A DNA stretch of 64,000 bases from Micrasema longulum (taxonomy: Eukaryota; Arthropoda; Insecta; Trichoptera; Brachycentridae): positions 1 to 64,000 of the forward strand of contig JAGVSM010002780.1 in NCBI GenBank assembly GCA_022494885.1, in the 5' to 3' direction. Under the pieces are notes generated by a model, which had not been told where the DNA came from, made no database searches, and saw nothing but the letters and a program-made list of their open reading frames with translations. How positions within the stretch are numbered: position 1 is the first letter of the stretch; the number at the start of each line of letters is the position of its first letter. Shown one piece after another: positions 1 through 9,009 of this stretch. The position numbers and the translations under genes are program-made.

Positions 1-232
1 AGTGTAAAATAATATCTAAGCACTCATATTTGGATACTTTTTACAGTTATGTATGTTTTAAAATGTGTTTTTTACAAAAGAAAACTGAAAATAACACATA
101 TGGGCAAAAATCTACAAAAATTTTTTTTTTTCCAAATGAAAGTTTTAATGTAAATTGTGATTTTGCAAATATTTTTTAATTATAATAATAAAAATACGTT
201 TTTAGTTAAGTTCCACTTTTATTTAAAATGTT

Positions 233-277
233 CACCAGAGATCGGGTTTCGTCGTGACCAACATCGTCAGACTGGTG
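233..277 (-). ncRNA. Hammerhead-like motif, family a copy 1
   Basis: Read on the minus strand: stem I 5' half CACCAGU, core CUGACGA, one spare U, stem II GUUG/CGAC closed by loop GUCA, then GAAA, CCCGAUC and stem I 3' half CUGGUG (6 bp with CACCAG). Catalytic-type positions G5, G8, G12 and the A run are all kept. The position pairing with C15.2 has changed from G to A relative to the deduced family consensus CCCGGUC, which weakens stem III. Core recognition is from sequence; folding and activity are inferred. Confidence 0.5.
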
Positions 278-582
278 GGAATGTGGGTAACGCTTTTAGA
301 GAACCACATAATTATCTCCCTGCCCAGGACATTAAGGGACCAGCCTATTATAGTTTTCATAAAATTTAAAAACAATTAATTCAAATATATTCTTACCATA
401 AAAATACATTAAATCATATTTTTGAGATTTCTTTTTATCCATAGGATTATTACTATTTTTATTTTAAAACATTCAAACAATACTTGATCTCATATTATTA
501 TTTTTACTTTATGTTTAAATTTGTTTAACTTAAACTAGTTTATTGCCAAAATTATACAACATCATATTTTTTTAGTTTCTTA

Positions 583-622
583 CTAGTCTGACGATGAAAA
601 TTATAAATAAAAGTAGAATTTA
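583..622 (+). repeat. Half hammerhead-like motif, family a relic
   Basis: CTAGT followed by CTGACGA at 588-594 and then directly by the A/T flank (AAATAAAAGT) that normally follows the full motif. Stem II, GAAA and stem III have been lost by an internal deletion. Confidence 0.4.
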
Positions 623-700
623 ACTTAGTGATTATTTTTATTTTTAGGTACTTACATACAACTAAAAAATATTTGACAAATTACAATTTACATTAATAAA

Positions 701-740
701 CCAGTCTGAAGATGTCGGTCACGACGAAACCTGGTGACTG
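701..740 (+). ncRNA. Hammerhead-like motif, family a copy 2
   Basis: Stem I CCAGU pairs with ACUG(U); core CUGAAGA at 706-712; spare U; stem II GUCG/CGAC with loop GUCA; GAAA at 726-729. The following CCUGGUG departs from the family consensus CCCGGUC, putting G at the cleavage position (normally not G). This copy is predicted inactive. Confidence 0.5.
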
Positions 741-795
741 TTGAAAATTTTAAACTAAGTGGAACAGTTTTTTTATTTTTATAATTAAAATGCAG

Positions 796-1584
796 TGCTA
801 CCTCTTGGTTTCACGTTTCTTAACGTCAGTAGAAAAATTCAATCTATTTATAATTTTTAGGTATAAAAACAACCGACATGTACAAAATTTACAGAAGAAT
901 TTTTGTACGTAAGAATGTAGGTACACTTTCAATTCAATTTATTTTACAGTTTTTGCAAATACATTTCATACAATATTACATATGTAGATAAATCCAGGAT
1001 CAACCTACGGTGTAGTCAATCTTCTATTTTCGTAATATTTTTTTTACTACTTATAGTTAGAGAGCAAAGAATAAAAATAAACGTAAAAAATCGAGTAAAA
1101 ATTAAATAAGGGATTTGCGGTGAAATCGATGAAGGAAAGTACAAAGGGTAAGAGATAAAAAACGGGATGCTTTGGGCACGGTATTTCATATTAAAAGCAA
1201 CAAATCAGCGCTAAATACATGATTTAGATTGGCTTTCCGCGCCTAAAACAATCGAAATTTAATTATATTTTTATTTTCAAAGAGGTTTTAAAAACAATTG
1301 AAATCAATTCACGCTAGATTAAATAAACGGAATTTCTATTTGAAATTATTTGATTCATCCTATTGATGTTGTTTGGTTCTAAATATAAAAAAAGGCGTTT
1401 GCGTATTTATACCGAATATTGAGAATAGATTCAGTGCGGTGAATAAAGAAATGGATTTCAAATGAACATTTTAATAAGTGCTTGACGCTGTTGGCCACCA
1501 TACATTTTATGATTTTGGGTTCGATTACCAACATCAATTATTAAATAAAGTAGGTATGTTACGCTAACTTATATTTAAAATCAC
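796..1584. other. Unrecognised AT-rich stretch
   Basis: No coding match, repeat or RNA structure recognised on either strand. Confidence 0.3.
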
Positions 1585-1711
1585 AAGACTGGATCTGAAA
1601 CGTAAGAATGATCATCCGATGGCCGTGTCGTTTAAGTTGAAGTACTCTCTTATGGTGGAAAGGGTTCAGAAGAATTTTTTTCATTTCTCTACATGAAGGA
1701 GTGCGGATATT
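1585..1711 (+). pseudogene. LINE RT tail, left part of an interrupted copy
   Basis: Reads on the plus strand as the region after the reverse transcriptase domain of a Jockey/CR1-like LINE. KLKYSLMVERVQKNFF, then after a one-base shift YMKECGYY, aligns residue by residue with KFSLMIEKRQKKYL and YLRECGYY of the minus-strand copy that follows. The match stops abruptly at 1711, where the antisense LINE begins, and resumes at about 2758 with PTEFLRGMLG. It is the left half of a copy split by insertion. Confidence 0.6.
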
Positions 1712-2758
1712 ATTCAATTCAATTCATTTATTTCAAAATAACATATACATAACAAACTAACATTCAAGACGTACATATTATAAATAAATAAAAAATACAT
1801 GAAAGAGACTCTTGTGAAAGTAGTAAGAGGATCCTGCTGCCGGAAAACCCTTCGGATACATGAAACAGATTAACATCCAAAGCGATGTTGTTCAGCATGG
1901 CGACAGCAATTCTAACAGGCATAACCATCGGCAAGTTGATCCTGTATATCGGAATATGAAACAATCTATGCTGACGCTGTCTTAGGTAATTATCAGGAAC
2001 ATACAAACCAATGCTCCGCATAATTTCAGGGTTGTCAATAATACCGCGCAACAATCGATAAAAATGTGTGGTCAAATACACATTCCTTCTATTCTCTCAT
2101 TTGTTGTAGCCAAGCATACTCTGGAGAAACTTGGTAGGGTAGAGCCAAGGATAATACCCGCATTCTCTCAAGTAGAGATATCTCAGATACTTCTTTTGGC
2201 GTTTCTCTATCATAAGAGAGAACTTCAGTTCATGTGGCCCCCAAATCATCGAACCACTCCCGAGTCTACTTCGCACCAAGGAGTTGTAAAAAATTCTCAG
2301 TACGCGGGTATTTTCAAAAACCCTGGCAATACCCAGAACCAATCCTAAAATCTTCAATGTATTACTACTGCTTGTCTCTATGCTTACAAATCTAATGCCC
2401 AGATCCTTAACATTCGATGTTCGTAGCAGATTCTGGTCATTCATTCCGTAGCGAAAAAATAAAGTTTTTTGGGCTCTAGTGAAGAACGTAACTAAACACT
2501 TGTAAACATTAAATCTAAGTTTGTTTCGCCTTCTCCATTCAGATAAATTAGATATATCCGCTTGGAGAAGACGAAATTTGTCAAAAGTTGTCACCTTTAA
2601 AAACAGTTTTAAGTCATCCGCAAACGACAGAAAACGCGAGTTCAAAATTACATTTTTAATATTATTAATGAAAATTGAGAACAGCAATGGACCCAAAATA
2701 GAGCCTTGCGGGACACCCAAGAAAGTATGGAAACATTCTGACGCGAATAGACCAACCT
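1712..2758 (-). pseudogene. Jockey/CR1-like LINE, RT and C-terminal part, 5'-truncated
   Basis: Reverse transcriptase of a non-LTR retrotransposon. On the minus strand from 2758: RT motif GVPQGSILGPLLF, then FADDLKLF (catalytic Asp pair of the palm), VKDLGIRF, and the thumb/C-terminal region ending MLGYN at about 2097. A frameshift near 2085 moves the reading frame to 1764-2081, which continues YRLLRGIIDNPEIM and GLYVPDNYLRQRQHR. The 3' end (1712-1763) has the AATTGAATT/ATTTCAAAATA-type tail common to insect LINEs. The N-terminal half and endonuclease are missing. The catalytic pair is intact but the frameshift makes this copy dead. Confidence 0.8.
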
Positions 2759-3225
2759 ACTGAGTTCCTCCGGGGTATGCTTGGTTGCAACCTTTTAAAT
2801 ACCAGAAGGGAATACGCATCACGCATTTAATTCGTGGGTAATAAATAGACTTCCATGCCTTCATTCTCTAACGGACTTTCATAATGATCAGGCGTGATGC
2901 CACGCAAAAATATGCCGTCGTCTATAGCAATAAATAGAGACATTTACCCAAGCGTCAACCACAACCATAATACAAGATACTCTAATAGGGATCTGATACT
3001 AAGTGAAGAGGTCAACACTGTTCTGGCATCGAGACAACACTATAACGTAGGCAAAAAGGTCCATAACCTTTTGCCAGAATCGTGGAAAGACGGGAGTGTT
3101 GTCAAGTTACGGAAGGTGTTGACCTCACTCTTTCATGACATTGGTCGTAGGGAGTCAGAAAAGTTGATGCATGCCACGGATTGGAGATTCCTACTGGATG
3201 TCAAAAATAAAATATAAAAAATAAG
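2758..3225 (+). pseudogene. LINE C-terminal tail, right part of the interrupted copy
   Basis: PTEFLRGMLGCNLLNTRREY (about 2758-2820) continues the region broken at 1711 and matches the minus copy (PTKFLQSMLGYN). After stops and a frame change, 2894-3217 encodes NHNHNTRYSN, then NLLPESW, the pattern of LINE C-terminal tails (an H-x-TR box followed by a N-LP-W box). The two parts may come from one element with an internal deletion or from two elements; I cannot separate these. No function remains. Confidence 0.55.
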
Positions 3226-3364
3226 GAATAATTTATTAAAAATTTATATTTATAGATGACAACCATGAAGTTTCGCATAAATAAATTGTCTATGTTTTTA
3301 TGAAATCATGTATGTGTATGCGCATGGGTGTATGCACGTGTGTGTGTATGTATATGTGTATTTA

Positions 3365-3405
<41 letters not shown>

Positions 3406-3630
3406 ATATATGTGTATGTCTGTATGTATATGAATCAAAATGTGTATCGGAATAAGTTTATATTTTGTTTGTCTGTGCTCTATATTAATTTGTTAACTAT
3501 TAGAATATATCAAAATGTAATTGCCTAGCTTAGAACGGGGTATGTACCCTTGTTAGCTGGGCAAAGTGAACATGGAATTGTATTTTGATAAAAAGTGTGA
3601 ATAAATAAGTAAAATAAATAAAAAAAATTT
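3226..3630 (+). repeat. LINE 3' UTR with TG/TA microsatellite
   Basis: Downstream of the LINE tail: a TGTG/TATA microsatellite at about 3308-3435, including a pure (TA)n run at 3373-3396, then AT-rich DNA ending in AATAAATAAGTAAAATAAATAAA at about 3601-3622, a typical LINE 3' tail. The long low-complexity reading frame here (3328-3528) is a product of the microsatellite, not a gene. Confidence 0.5.
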
Positions 3631-4600
3631 TTTTTAATAAAATTGACTGCAACTTCAAAAAACAAAACGGACATATCATCTCATCAATAAATGCAAACTA
3701 ATTCATCATTTAGCAAATACCGATAAAAATATGTGAAACGTATTAAGAAAAATTTAATGTATTTTCGTAATCAATATGGATATTGAGAACAAATATTTTC
3801 ATACATAACATTTACAATAAAATTTTAAAGTTTAAAAAAATTCTCCACAAAAACGTGACATGTTTGGCCTTGACAATTGAGACATCGAGATTCATGACGA
3901 TATTTGTTTCTGGACTTTTTTTTCTCGTAATATAATTCTTAGACTTTTATCTGTGCTCGAAAATGAATTTTACCTTTTCATATTCATGTTTACATATTTT
4001 TTTATAGTTAGTTACTTATGGGCTTTTACTTGTTACTATTGTTGAAGTTATTAATTTTATTACGTACATGTTTTTTTTTTCTATGTTGAACAAAAATAAA
4101 TATGAATGATTGCATTTTTTTAGGGCCACGCAATATTTGCTATATCATAGATGTTGCTAGTATAGTAGAAACGCGTCTACGTATTATACATCATTGTATC
4201 CAACCATATTGTTTAATATGATAGAATATAAAATAAGTTTTTCAAATATTCTTTTTGATAAAATGCGTATCTGATTCGGTACAGAAATTGTGTAATTATT
4301 TGTATCTGGTTTGTTCTACTTTGCAGTCTGATATCTATTTCTATTTATTCTGTTATCAATCTACCACGCCTTCCCATCGCGCCATCACACCCACTGTTCT
4401 CCCTCCCCTCGTCATCCGGTTACACCAAAACGGAACAGTAAATAATCGAATATCGTACCGTCTCGGCCGGCTCTAGAAAACTGATTGAATTCGAAGGTTT
4501 GCCGATCAAACGAAACATGCGTATTAACATCGTTACTGATATGAAAATACAGCGGTGAAAACATTTTATTTCTACATTTATTTGGAAACACTTAAAAAGT
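3631..4600. other. Unrecognised AT-rich stretch
   Basis: No coding match or repeat recognised. A C-rich, less AT-rich patch lies at 4360-4470 without a recognisable feature. Confidence 0.3.
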
Positions 4601-4730
4601 TGGTTTGGACCTACAGAGCAAATGGAGAGCGAAAACACGACTAAAAAGAAATATGATGCGAATGTTGACAGATGCATAAAACGAGAAAGCCCGAAAAAAG
4701 CACGGCGTGACCAAGTTTAATAAATACTTT
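4601..4730 (+). pseudogene. RTE-like LINE C-terminal fragment
   Basis: Reads WFGPTEQMESE, then DANVDRCIKRESPKKARRDQ, followed by two stops. This is a decayed version of WFGHVERMDSE and NANVDGCRNRGRPRKTWHDQ in the better copy at 29750-29880, so it is a short fragment of the same LINE family. The usual arrangement (W-F-GHVERM box, Gly/Arg/Pro box, Arg-rich tail) is truncated here. Confidence 0.65.
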
Positions 4731-4821
4731 ATTCAATAATATTTTCAGTATGCCCACGTTTATAAACAATGCTGGACTTTACTCCCAAAGAAGTGTATCA
4801 GGAATGAAACTTATTATAGCG

Positions 4822-5113
4822 GTCTCCATGGTGTAGTGGTTAGGACGCTTGAATCACGCACAATCATGGTGAACTGATTCAGGTTGGTTTCATTCAGGTG
4901 AATCTCACCCACTTTTAGCACTTTTTCTTCACAAAAGTCAACAGATAGAAGAGTTGAGGAAATGTGGATGTTTAAACATAGGCAGAATGGTAAATGTTAC
5001 ACAGTGTGAAAAGTGGCCAATTAAACCAGCCAATGATAGGTCATAAGCCCTGAAAAAGCCTAGACTTTTATATTCTCTTCTCAAAAATGTTTTCCCTCTG
5101 TTGCAACAAATCA
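4822..5113 (+). repeat. tRNA-headed repeat fused to a family D foldback arm
   Basis: The first 40 bp (4824-4863: GGTCTCCATGGTGTAGTGGT, then TAGGACGCTTGAATCACGC) match the tRNA-like head of SINE family A. The rest (about 4871-5113) is the right half of family D: CACAAAAGTCAACAG, GTGGCCAATTAAACCAGCC, and the end box TTTTCCCTCTGTTGCAACAA. Either a SINE A inserted and was truncated here, or family D acquired a SINE head. Non-coding. Confidence 0.6.
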
Positions 5114-5259
5114 AAAAGTTTCAAATACTTCAATATTTAATAAGTATATTCACAATACGTTTGTGTTCAGATAATCAGAATTCTCTTTAAATCGTAAAAA
5201 ATTCCAGAAATGATTCGATGTATATAAATATAATACGAAAAACACAATAAAATGCATTT

Positions 5260-5575
5260 ATATAAATCAAATGACCAACCTTTATTTTTGTATATGTAAA
5301 TTAATTTTCATTTATTTAATTACTTCATATATCTTCTTATTTTCACTTTTCTTTTCTTTAAAAACAATTATTTTTTTATCTTTAGCCCAATTTGATTTTC
5401 TAACTCCATCTTATCTTTATTATTGCTCAAACTGATTTTATTAAGCTACACCCTTATTTTATAATTTTCGAAGGTGGATTTCTACAATTGAGCATATATA
5501 TGAGTATGATACCAATGCTTACTTACAAATTGTATGTATTTTATGTATCCTTGTTAAACAAATTTTTTTTTAAAG
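5260..5575 (+). repeat. LINE 3' UTR, truncated copy
   Basis: Closely resembles 26700-27020, the 3' UTR of the LINE ORF at 26028: shared blocks are TTATTTTTGTATATGTAAAT, CTTTATTATTGCTCAAACTG, CAATTGAGCATATATAT and TTGTATGTATTTTATGTATC. Only the 3' UTR is present, a typical 5'-truncated LINE insertion. Confidence 0.6.
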
Positions 5576-6419
5576 CCACTGCAAATGCGGCGGTCTAGCG
5601 CAGAAAAAATTGTTTCACAGACAAAATGTTTTTGCATCAAAAAGCCCAGATAATGTCATGTTGTTCCAATTTATTTTTCAGATGTAAAATTAGCATATAA
5701 ACACACCTCTATGAGAGCCTATTGGTTCCAAGTAGCAATAAATGCCAGTCGTTTTTTGTTTTTTTTGCAGATGCGGCCTTTTATTTCTGGCAGTGCGATG
5801 TATCTATATTTTACCATTATTCGGGCATCCATTAATTCTTTAAATGATGTTAGGTATTAAAACTAGTTAAAATTTAGTTGGTCTCGTATTTTACTAGTTA
5901 TACTTTCATCTTTATAAGCCTGGGTGTAAGCAATGTAAACTAATGTGGGGTTACCTTTATAAAGTTAGGGCAGGATATGTATATAAACCGGTGGGCATTA
6001 TAACCGACGTATTTTTTTAAATAAGAGATTCAATACAAAGCAAAACGTAACATACGTTTGAAAAATAAAATAAAAGTTAGTGTTTCAAATCAAAGTTGCG
6101 GCAGAGGATACTGGATGAGGGTCTACGTACAATAGCTACCCTTTGGTAATCGTTAATCGCATTCCTGATCTTAGTTTTTACTGTTTACTTTTTATATCTT
6201 AGCACTTGAAAAACTTACACTTCGCTCAATGCATATATATATATTTTTAAATTTACAAAAAATAATTTTTAACGTTCTAGAATTTCACTGTGTAACTGCA
6301 AAACGTTTGGTAACCTATCTTCTAAAATATGTAATAGTATAATACTTTACTAATTAATTATTTTATACTTGAATTAGGTTAATGCAATCTAGAATTCCAA
6401 CCGCCCGCGCCCATGCCCT
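5576..6419. other. Unrecognised AT-rich stretch
   Basis: No coding match. Nothing else recognised. Confidence 0.3.
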
Positions 6420-6710
6420 GTGACTACAGCATGTGTTGTGATCAAGGTACTATCGAGAAAAGCGAGACCATTTAAATTGCACACAAACTTGCATTGGGAA
6501 CCATATAAGACGACGGACACATTAACCAAAAATGGTGACATACACAAACATAACCAGACTATAACACTACCGCATTTAAAAGGCAAAGATAAATGCAGAA
6601 CAGTCAAAAATAATATAAATTTAATGACATTGTGTACAATATTCTGTGTTTACTATATTAGTTTTATATCACCTGTCGATGGGAGGAGTGCTCCCCCGAA
6701 ACTGTAGTAG
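6420..6710 (+). repeat. Unassigned 95-codon frame ending in a hammerhead-like motif (family g)
   Basis: An open frame of 95 codons (6420-6707) shows no family I recognise; it is Lys/Thr/His-rich and may be chance or a decayed element. Its end overlaps a hammerhead-like motif at about 6672-6715: CUGUCGA (one change from CUGANGA), spare U, stem II GGGAG/CUCCC with loop GAGUG, C, then GAAA at 6698-6701. Downstream, 6725-6782 has the same layout as the flank of family c (AATAAAAATT, AACAAAGTTTTATTTT, TTATAATG), which supports an element end rather than a coincidence. Confidence 0.4.
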
Positions 6711-6782
6711 TGTTCTTGTAAAAGAATAAAAATTGTGTAACACTAATAACAAAGTTTTATTTTCATAATAAATTATAATGAA

Positions 6783-7499
6783 GTGTTACGAAATGAATGC
6801 CGATTCAATTGACAATACTATACAATGGATTTAAATACTACAATGACTTGCATTGCTACTTAAAAATTACATTAGACAAATTAAAAATCGACCTGAAAAA
6901 GCACATGATGGCTTAATCAACCAGGCGAGACATAACATGACTAGATTTTATATTATTCTAAGAAAAAAAAATAGTTTTCTTGTATATTTGTACAGGTTTT
7001 TCGACATATAAACATATATAATCTGATGGGCAACAGAAAATAATAATTAAAGCCTCTCTTCTTCTAATAATTTATTTATAAACTGGGTCACAAATTTAAA
7101 AGTCAATAATTCAATTTCCAGATAAACTTTTTATTTGCTTTCGGAATTTTTTGAAATTAAATTATTAACTTCAATTTTTTTTATTTTTTAGTCTCTACAT
7201 CTATTTTTTATTTATTATATTTCTTATAGTCTTATTTTCCACTTACTCGTGTATAAATAATCTACACCATAGATTTCATATTGTATTCTGGATTTAGTAT
7301 ACCCACGCAGAGGCCATGCCTATGTGGGATTTTTTTTTTTAGTAAATAAATTAATATGTGTGTACCAAAATGTAAACAAAAAAAATAAAAATATTTTTTA
7401 AAAGTACAGACATTTGATAGTTTTTTTATGTAGCTCTGCAAAACATGTTGTAATCTAAGTTATATACATTATTAAAATGCATCATGATTGAAAAGGGGG
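6783..7499. other. Unrecognised AT-rich stretch
   Basis: No coding match, RNA gene or repeat recognised. Confidence 0.3.
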
Positions 7500-7632
7500 A
7501 AACAGAATCCCAACCGTCCATGAGCTTCGTAGCTGCAGAACTTGCTAACATATTTATTGTACAGCGACCTTAAGGTGATTTTTACAAAAATTGCGCTATT
7601 GAAATAAATAATAATAATAATAATAGGTAGTT
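7500..7632 (+). repeat. L2/CR1-like LINE 3' end
   Basis: Ends TGTACAGCGACCTTAAGGTG, then AAATTGCGCTATTGAAATAA followed by an (AAT)n tail. The paired GTAAAGCGC and GGCGCTATATAA blocks are the 3' hairpin and tail of L2/CR1-type LINEs; the same end follows the RT copy at 16469 and occurs reversed at 58981-59036. A GTAGCTGCAGAACTTGC block at 7530-7546 also recurs (reversed) three times at 59050-59360. Confidence 0.6.
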
Positions 7633-7769
7633 TTGGTATATCCTAGTAAATAATGAAAATAACTTACCAATGAAAACGAATATCTGATGATGCGAGTATC
7701 GAAGGAGCATTGATATGGACACCGTCTGTTGAAGAAGTAAACAGCACAAACTAAGTTAAATTTTCATGG

Positions 7770-7900
7770 CCCGTCGAATACCGATGTTGTTTTTCTGGGC
7801 CGTTAGTTCTGATAAAGGACGCCGCATTGCCGTCCGGAAAAATGGCAAGAAAGACGAACACACAACATAACCCAGAAAAACATCATCACAACTCGATTTT
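7770..7900 (+). repeat. Penelope-like terminal repeat relic (hammerhead family f)
   Basis: CTGATAA at 7809-7815, spare A, stem II GGACG/CGTCC around loop CCGCATTGC, G, then GAAA at 7837-7840. It is followed by CACAACATAACCCAGAAAAA (7861-7880), which matches the end box of the Penelope-like element at 8785-8807. The core has lost G8 (G to A), and the downstream cleavage-site box is scrambled, so this is a relic of another Penelope-like family. Confidence 0.5.
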
Positions 7901-7939
7901 TTAAAACACATAATCACAAAACATGGACATAAAGATTGC

Positions 7940-8098
7940 AAGTAAACATTTAAGGTAAAATTTATATTTGAAGCACTAACTTTGTAGTAATTCATTGTAA
8001 TAAAATAAATATATAACAGCTTTGTTTTAAACCACTAATTGCTAATTTTTTCTATGGACCGGTTTCGAAACTTCACAAGCTTCTTTATCAAGGCATAC
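7940..8098 (-). repeat. Hammerhead-like element end, family c
   Basis: On the minus strand: UUGAUAA-type core, spare A, stem II GAAGCUU/AAGUUUC with a three-base loop, GAAA, then CCGGUC (8058-8094). This is followed by AATTAGTGGTTTAAAACAAA, TTATTTTATTACAATGAA and AAAGTTAGTGCTTCAAATA-like boxes. The same series recurs at 41376-41720, 50418-50555 and 63727-63815, so it defines one repeat family. Confidence 0.5.
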
Positions 8099-8103
8099 TC
8101 AAC

Positions 8104-8115
8104 TAATTAATTATA
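8104..8115. repeat. Target-site duplication, left copy
   Basis: TAATTAATTATA occurs here and, identical, at 8808-8819, immediately flanking the Penelope-like element. Confidence 0.7.
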
Positions 8116-8191
8116 GGTTCGTAGGTTTTCACGGCCTTCAGAATACAGATAGTGTTTTTCTGGGTTATTATGCCGTGTTTGTGGGCTTTGT

Positions 8192-8240
8192 ATTGCCGAC
8201 GTTTCGGAGCACATTGCAGTGTCCATCTTCAGGGCTGAAT
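8192..8240 (-). ncRNA. Hammerhead-like motif in the Penelope left arm
   Basis: Mirror copy of the 49-nt motif at 8713-8761: CUGAAGA core, stem II GGACAC/GUGCUCC, GAAA, CGUC and stem I GCC/GGC, all conserved on the minus strand. It sits just downstream of the coding end in the element's own orientation. Confidence 0.6.
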
Positions 8241-8312
8241 GTATGAGTGTAGTTTTTAGTGTGTTTAATTGTGAGGAATTTGTACCGTGTCGCAGTCAGG
8301 CAATGTATGTGG

Positions 8313-8582
8313 TTAAGTGTGTGGAGTTTGTACCGTGGGCTTTGGAAGCACCGGGTACCATGAGGTTCGTAGTCGTAACCCATCATCCCTGTTTATGTTA
8401 TTAGGATGCTTGTATATTTCTATGGCTTCCTTTATTAAACGGGCTTGATGATTTTTGGGCTTTCCAAGGACATTTGGCTCAAATGAGAAATTATGCCCTG
8501 TTTCTATGTAGTGCTCTGCAAGAGCTGATTTATCCGGGTAGCCCAACTTGCATGCACTCTTGTGCTCTTTTATTCTTGTCAT
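8313..8582 (-). pseudogene. Penelope-like protein C-terminus (GIY-YIG endonuclease part)
   Basis: Ninety codons of the C-terminal GIY-YIG endonuclease region that follows the RT in Penelope-like elements. Recognisable pieces are RIKEHKSA, GYPDKSALAEH, ETGHNFSF and EAIEIYKHPNNINRDDG, ending SWYPVL. The GIY and YIG motifs themselves lie upstream and are lost by 5' truncation at about 8582, where the inverted arm begins. A full-length protein is usually several hundred residues longer. In life it nicks the target DNA and primes reverse transcription; this fragment cannot. Confidence 0.85.
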
Positions 8583-8712
8583 TATGTTTCAAGAATAAAA
8601 GATCACAAGAGTGAGAATTTTACAAACTCCACACACTTAACCACATACATTGCCCGACTGCGAAACGGTACAAATTCCTCACAATTAAACACACTAAAAA
8701 CTACACTCATAC

Positions 8713-8761
8713 ATTCAGCCCTGAAGATGGACACTGCAATGTGCTCCGAAACGTCGGCAAT
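8713..8761 (+). ncRNA. Hammerhead-like ribozyme motif in the Penelope right arm
   Basis: Stem I GCC (8718-8720) with GGC (8756-8758), extended by AUU/AAU across a two-base bulge. Core CUGAAGA 8721-8727 fits CUGANGA. One spare U. Stem II GGACAC/GUGCUCC (one bulged C) around a six-base loop. GAAA 8748-8751, then CGUC ending at the expected cleavage base C8755. Stem III would be the self-complementary ACGU, too short to close alone. Hammerheads in Penelope-like elements are established; this copy keeps every core base, but the extra U after the core is a departure from the textbook consensus. Confidence 0.65.
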
Positions 8762-8819
8762 ACAAAGCCCACAAACACGGCATAATAACCCAGAAAAACA
8801 CTATCTGTAATTAATTATA

Positions 8820-9009
8820 TCCTACATAATATTACATTGTTGATACATATTATGGAGCTTATAAGTCAAGTGTTTTTGTCATGTTGTTCTTTTAGTGACG
8901 GACAGTGTAAAGCGAGAATAAAAAAACAATATTTCCTTCAGTCCACTCCTATCTAGTTCTAAAAATCGTATTCATCTCACTTCACACTTCCCATCATTAA
9001 AAGAACAAC
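8820..9009. other. Unrecognised AT-rich stretch
   Basis: Only the right target-site duplication (8808-8819) at its edge is recognisable. Confidence 0.3.

Larger units (their letters stand above)
168..795. repeat. Foldback element with hammerhead-like ends (family a)
   Basis: Two inverted copies of one roughly 105-bp end face each other. The left arm (about 168-277) reads on the minus strand and the right arm (about 701-795) on the plus strand. Shared landmarks, from outside in, are an AATTATAA-type A/T run, a GTTCCAC box, and a hammerhead-like core. The same end recurs at 10600, 37100, 39743 and 61385. Inverted terminal copies are typical of Penelope-like retroelements, but no coding sequence lies between these arms, so membership of that class is inferred. 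Between them 278-700 is AT-rich with one further half-motif at 583-622. Confidence 0.6.
8116..8807 (-). mobile_element. Penelope-like element, 5'-truncated, with inverted terminal arms
   Basis: A 692-bp insertion flanked by identical 12-bp repeats. It has a left arm (8146-8332) and an inverted right arm (8621-8807), each 187 bp and about 95% alike, each carrying a hammerhead-like motif. Between them, on the minus strand, lies the C-terminal coding end (8313-8582). The right arm is preceded by a second, inverted copy of a short coding piece (RIKDHKS at about 8590-8612, mirroring RIKEHKS at about 8558-8580). Inverted partial terminal repeats plus a GIY-YIG tail are the known hallmark of Penelope-like retroelements. 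The RT domain is missing. Confidence 0.85.

Noticed and set aside
2064..2763. Plus-strand frames opposite the LINE RT
   Set aside because: Shadows of the minus-strand reverse transcriptase.
3328..3528. 66-codon Tyr/Ile/Val/Cys-rich frame
   Set aside because: Produced by the TG/TA microsatellite; no protein family.
8562..8810. 82-codon plus-strand frame over the Penelope right arm
   Set aside because: Translation of the terminal repeat; only its first few codons (RIKDHKS) are a mirrored piece of the real coding end.
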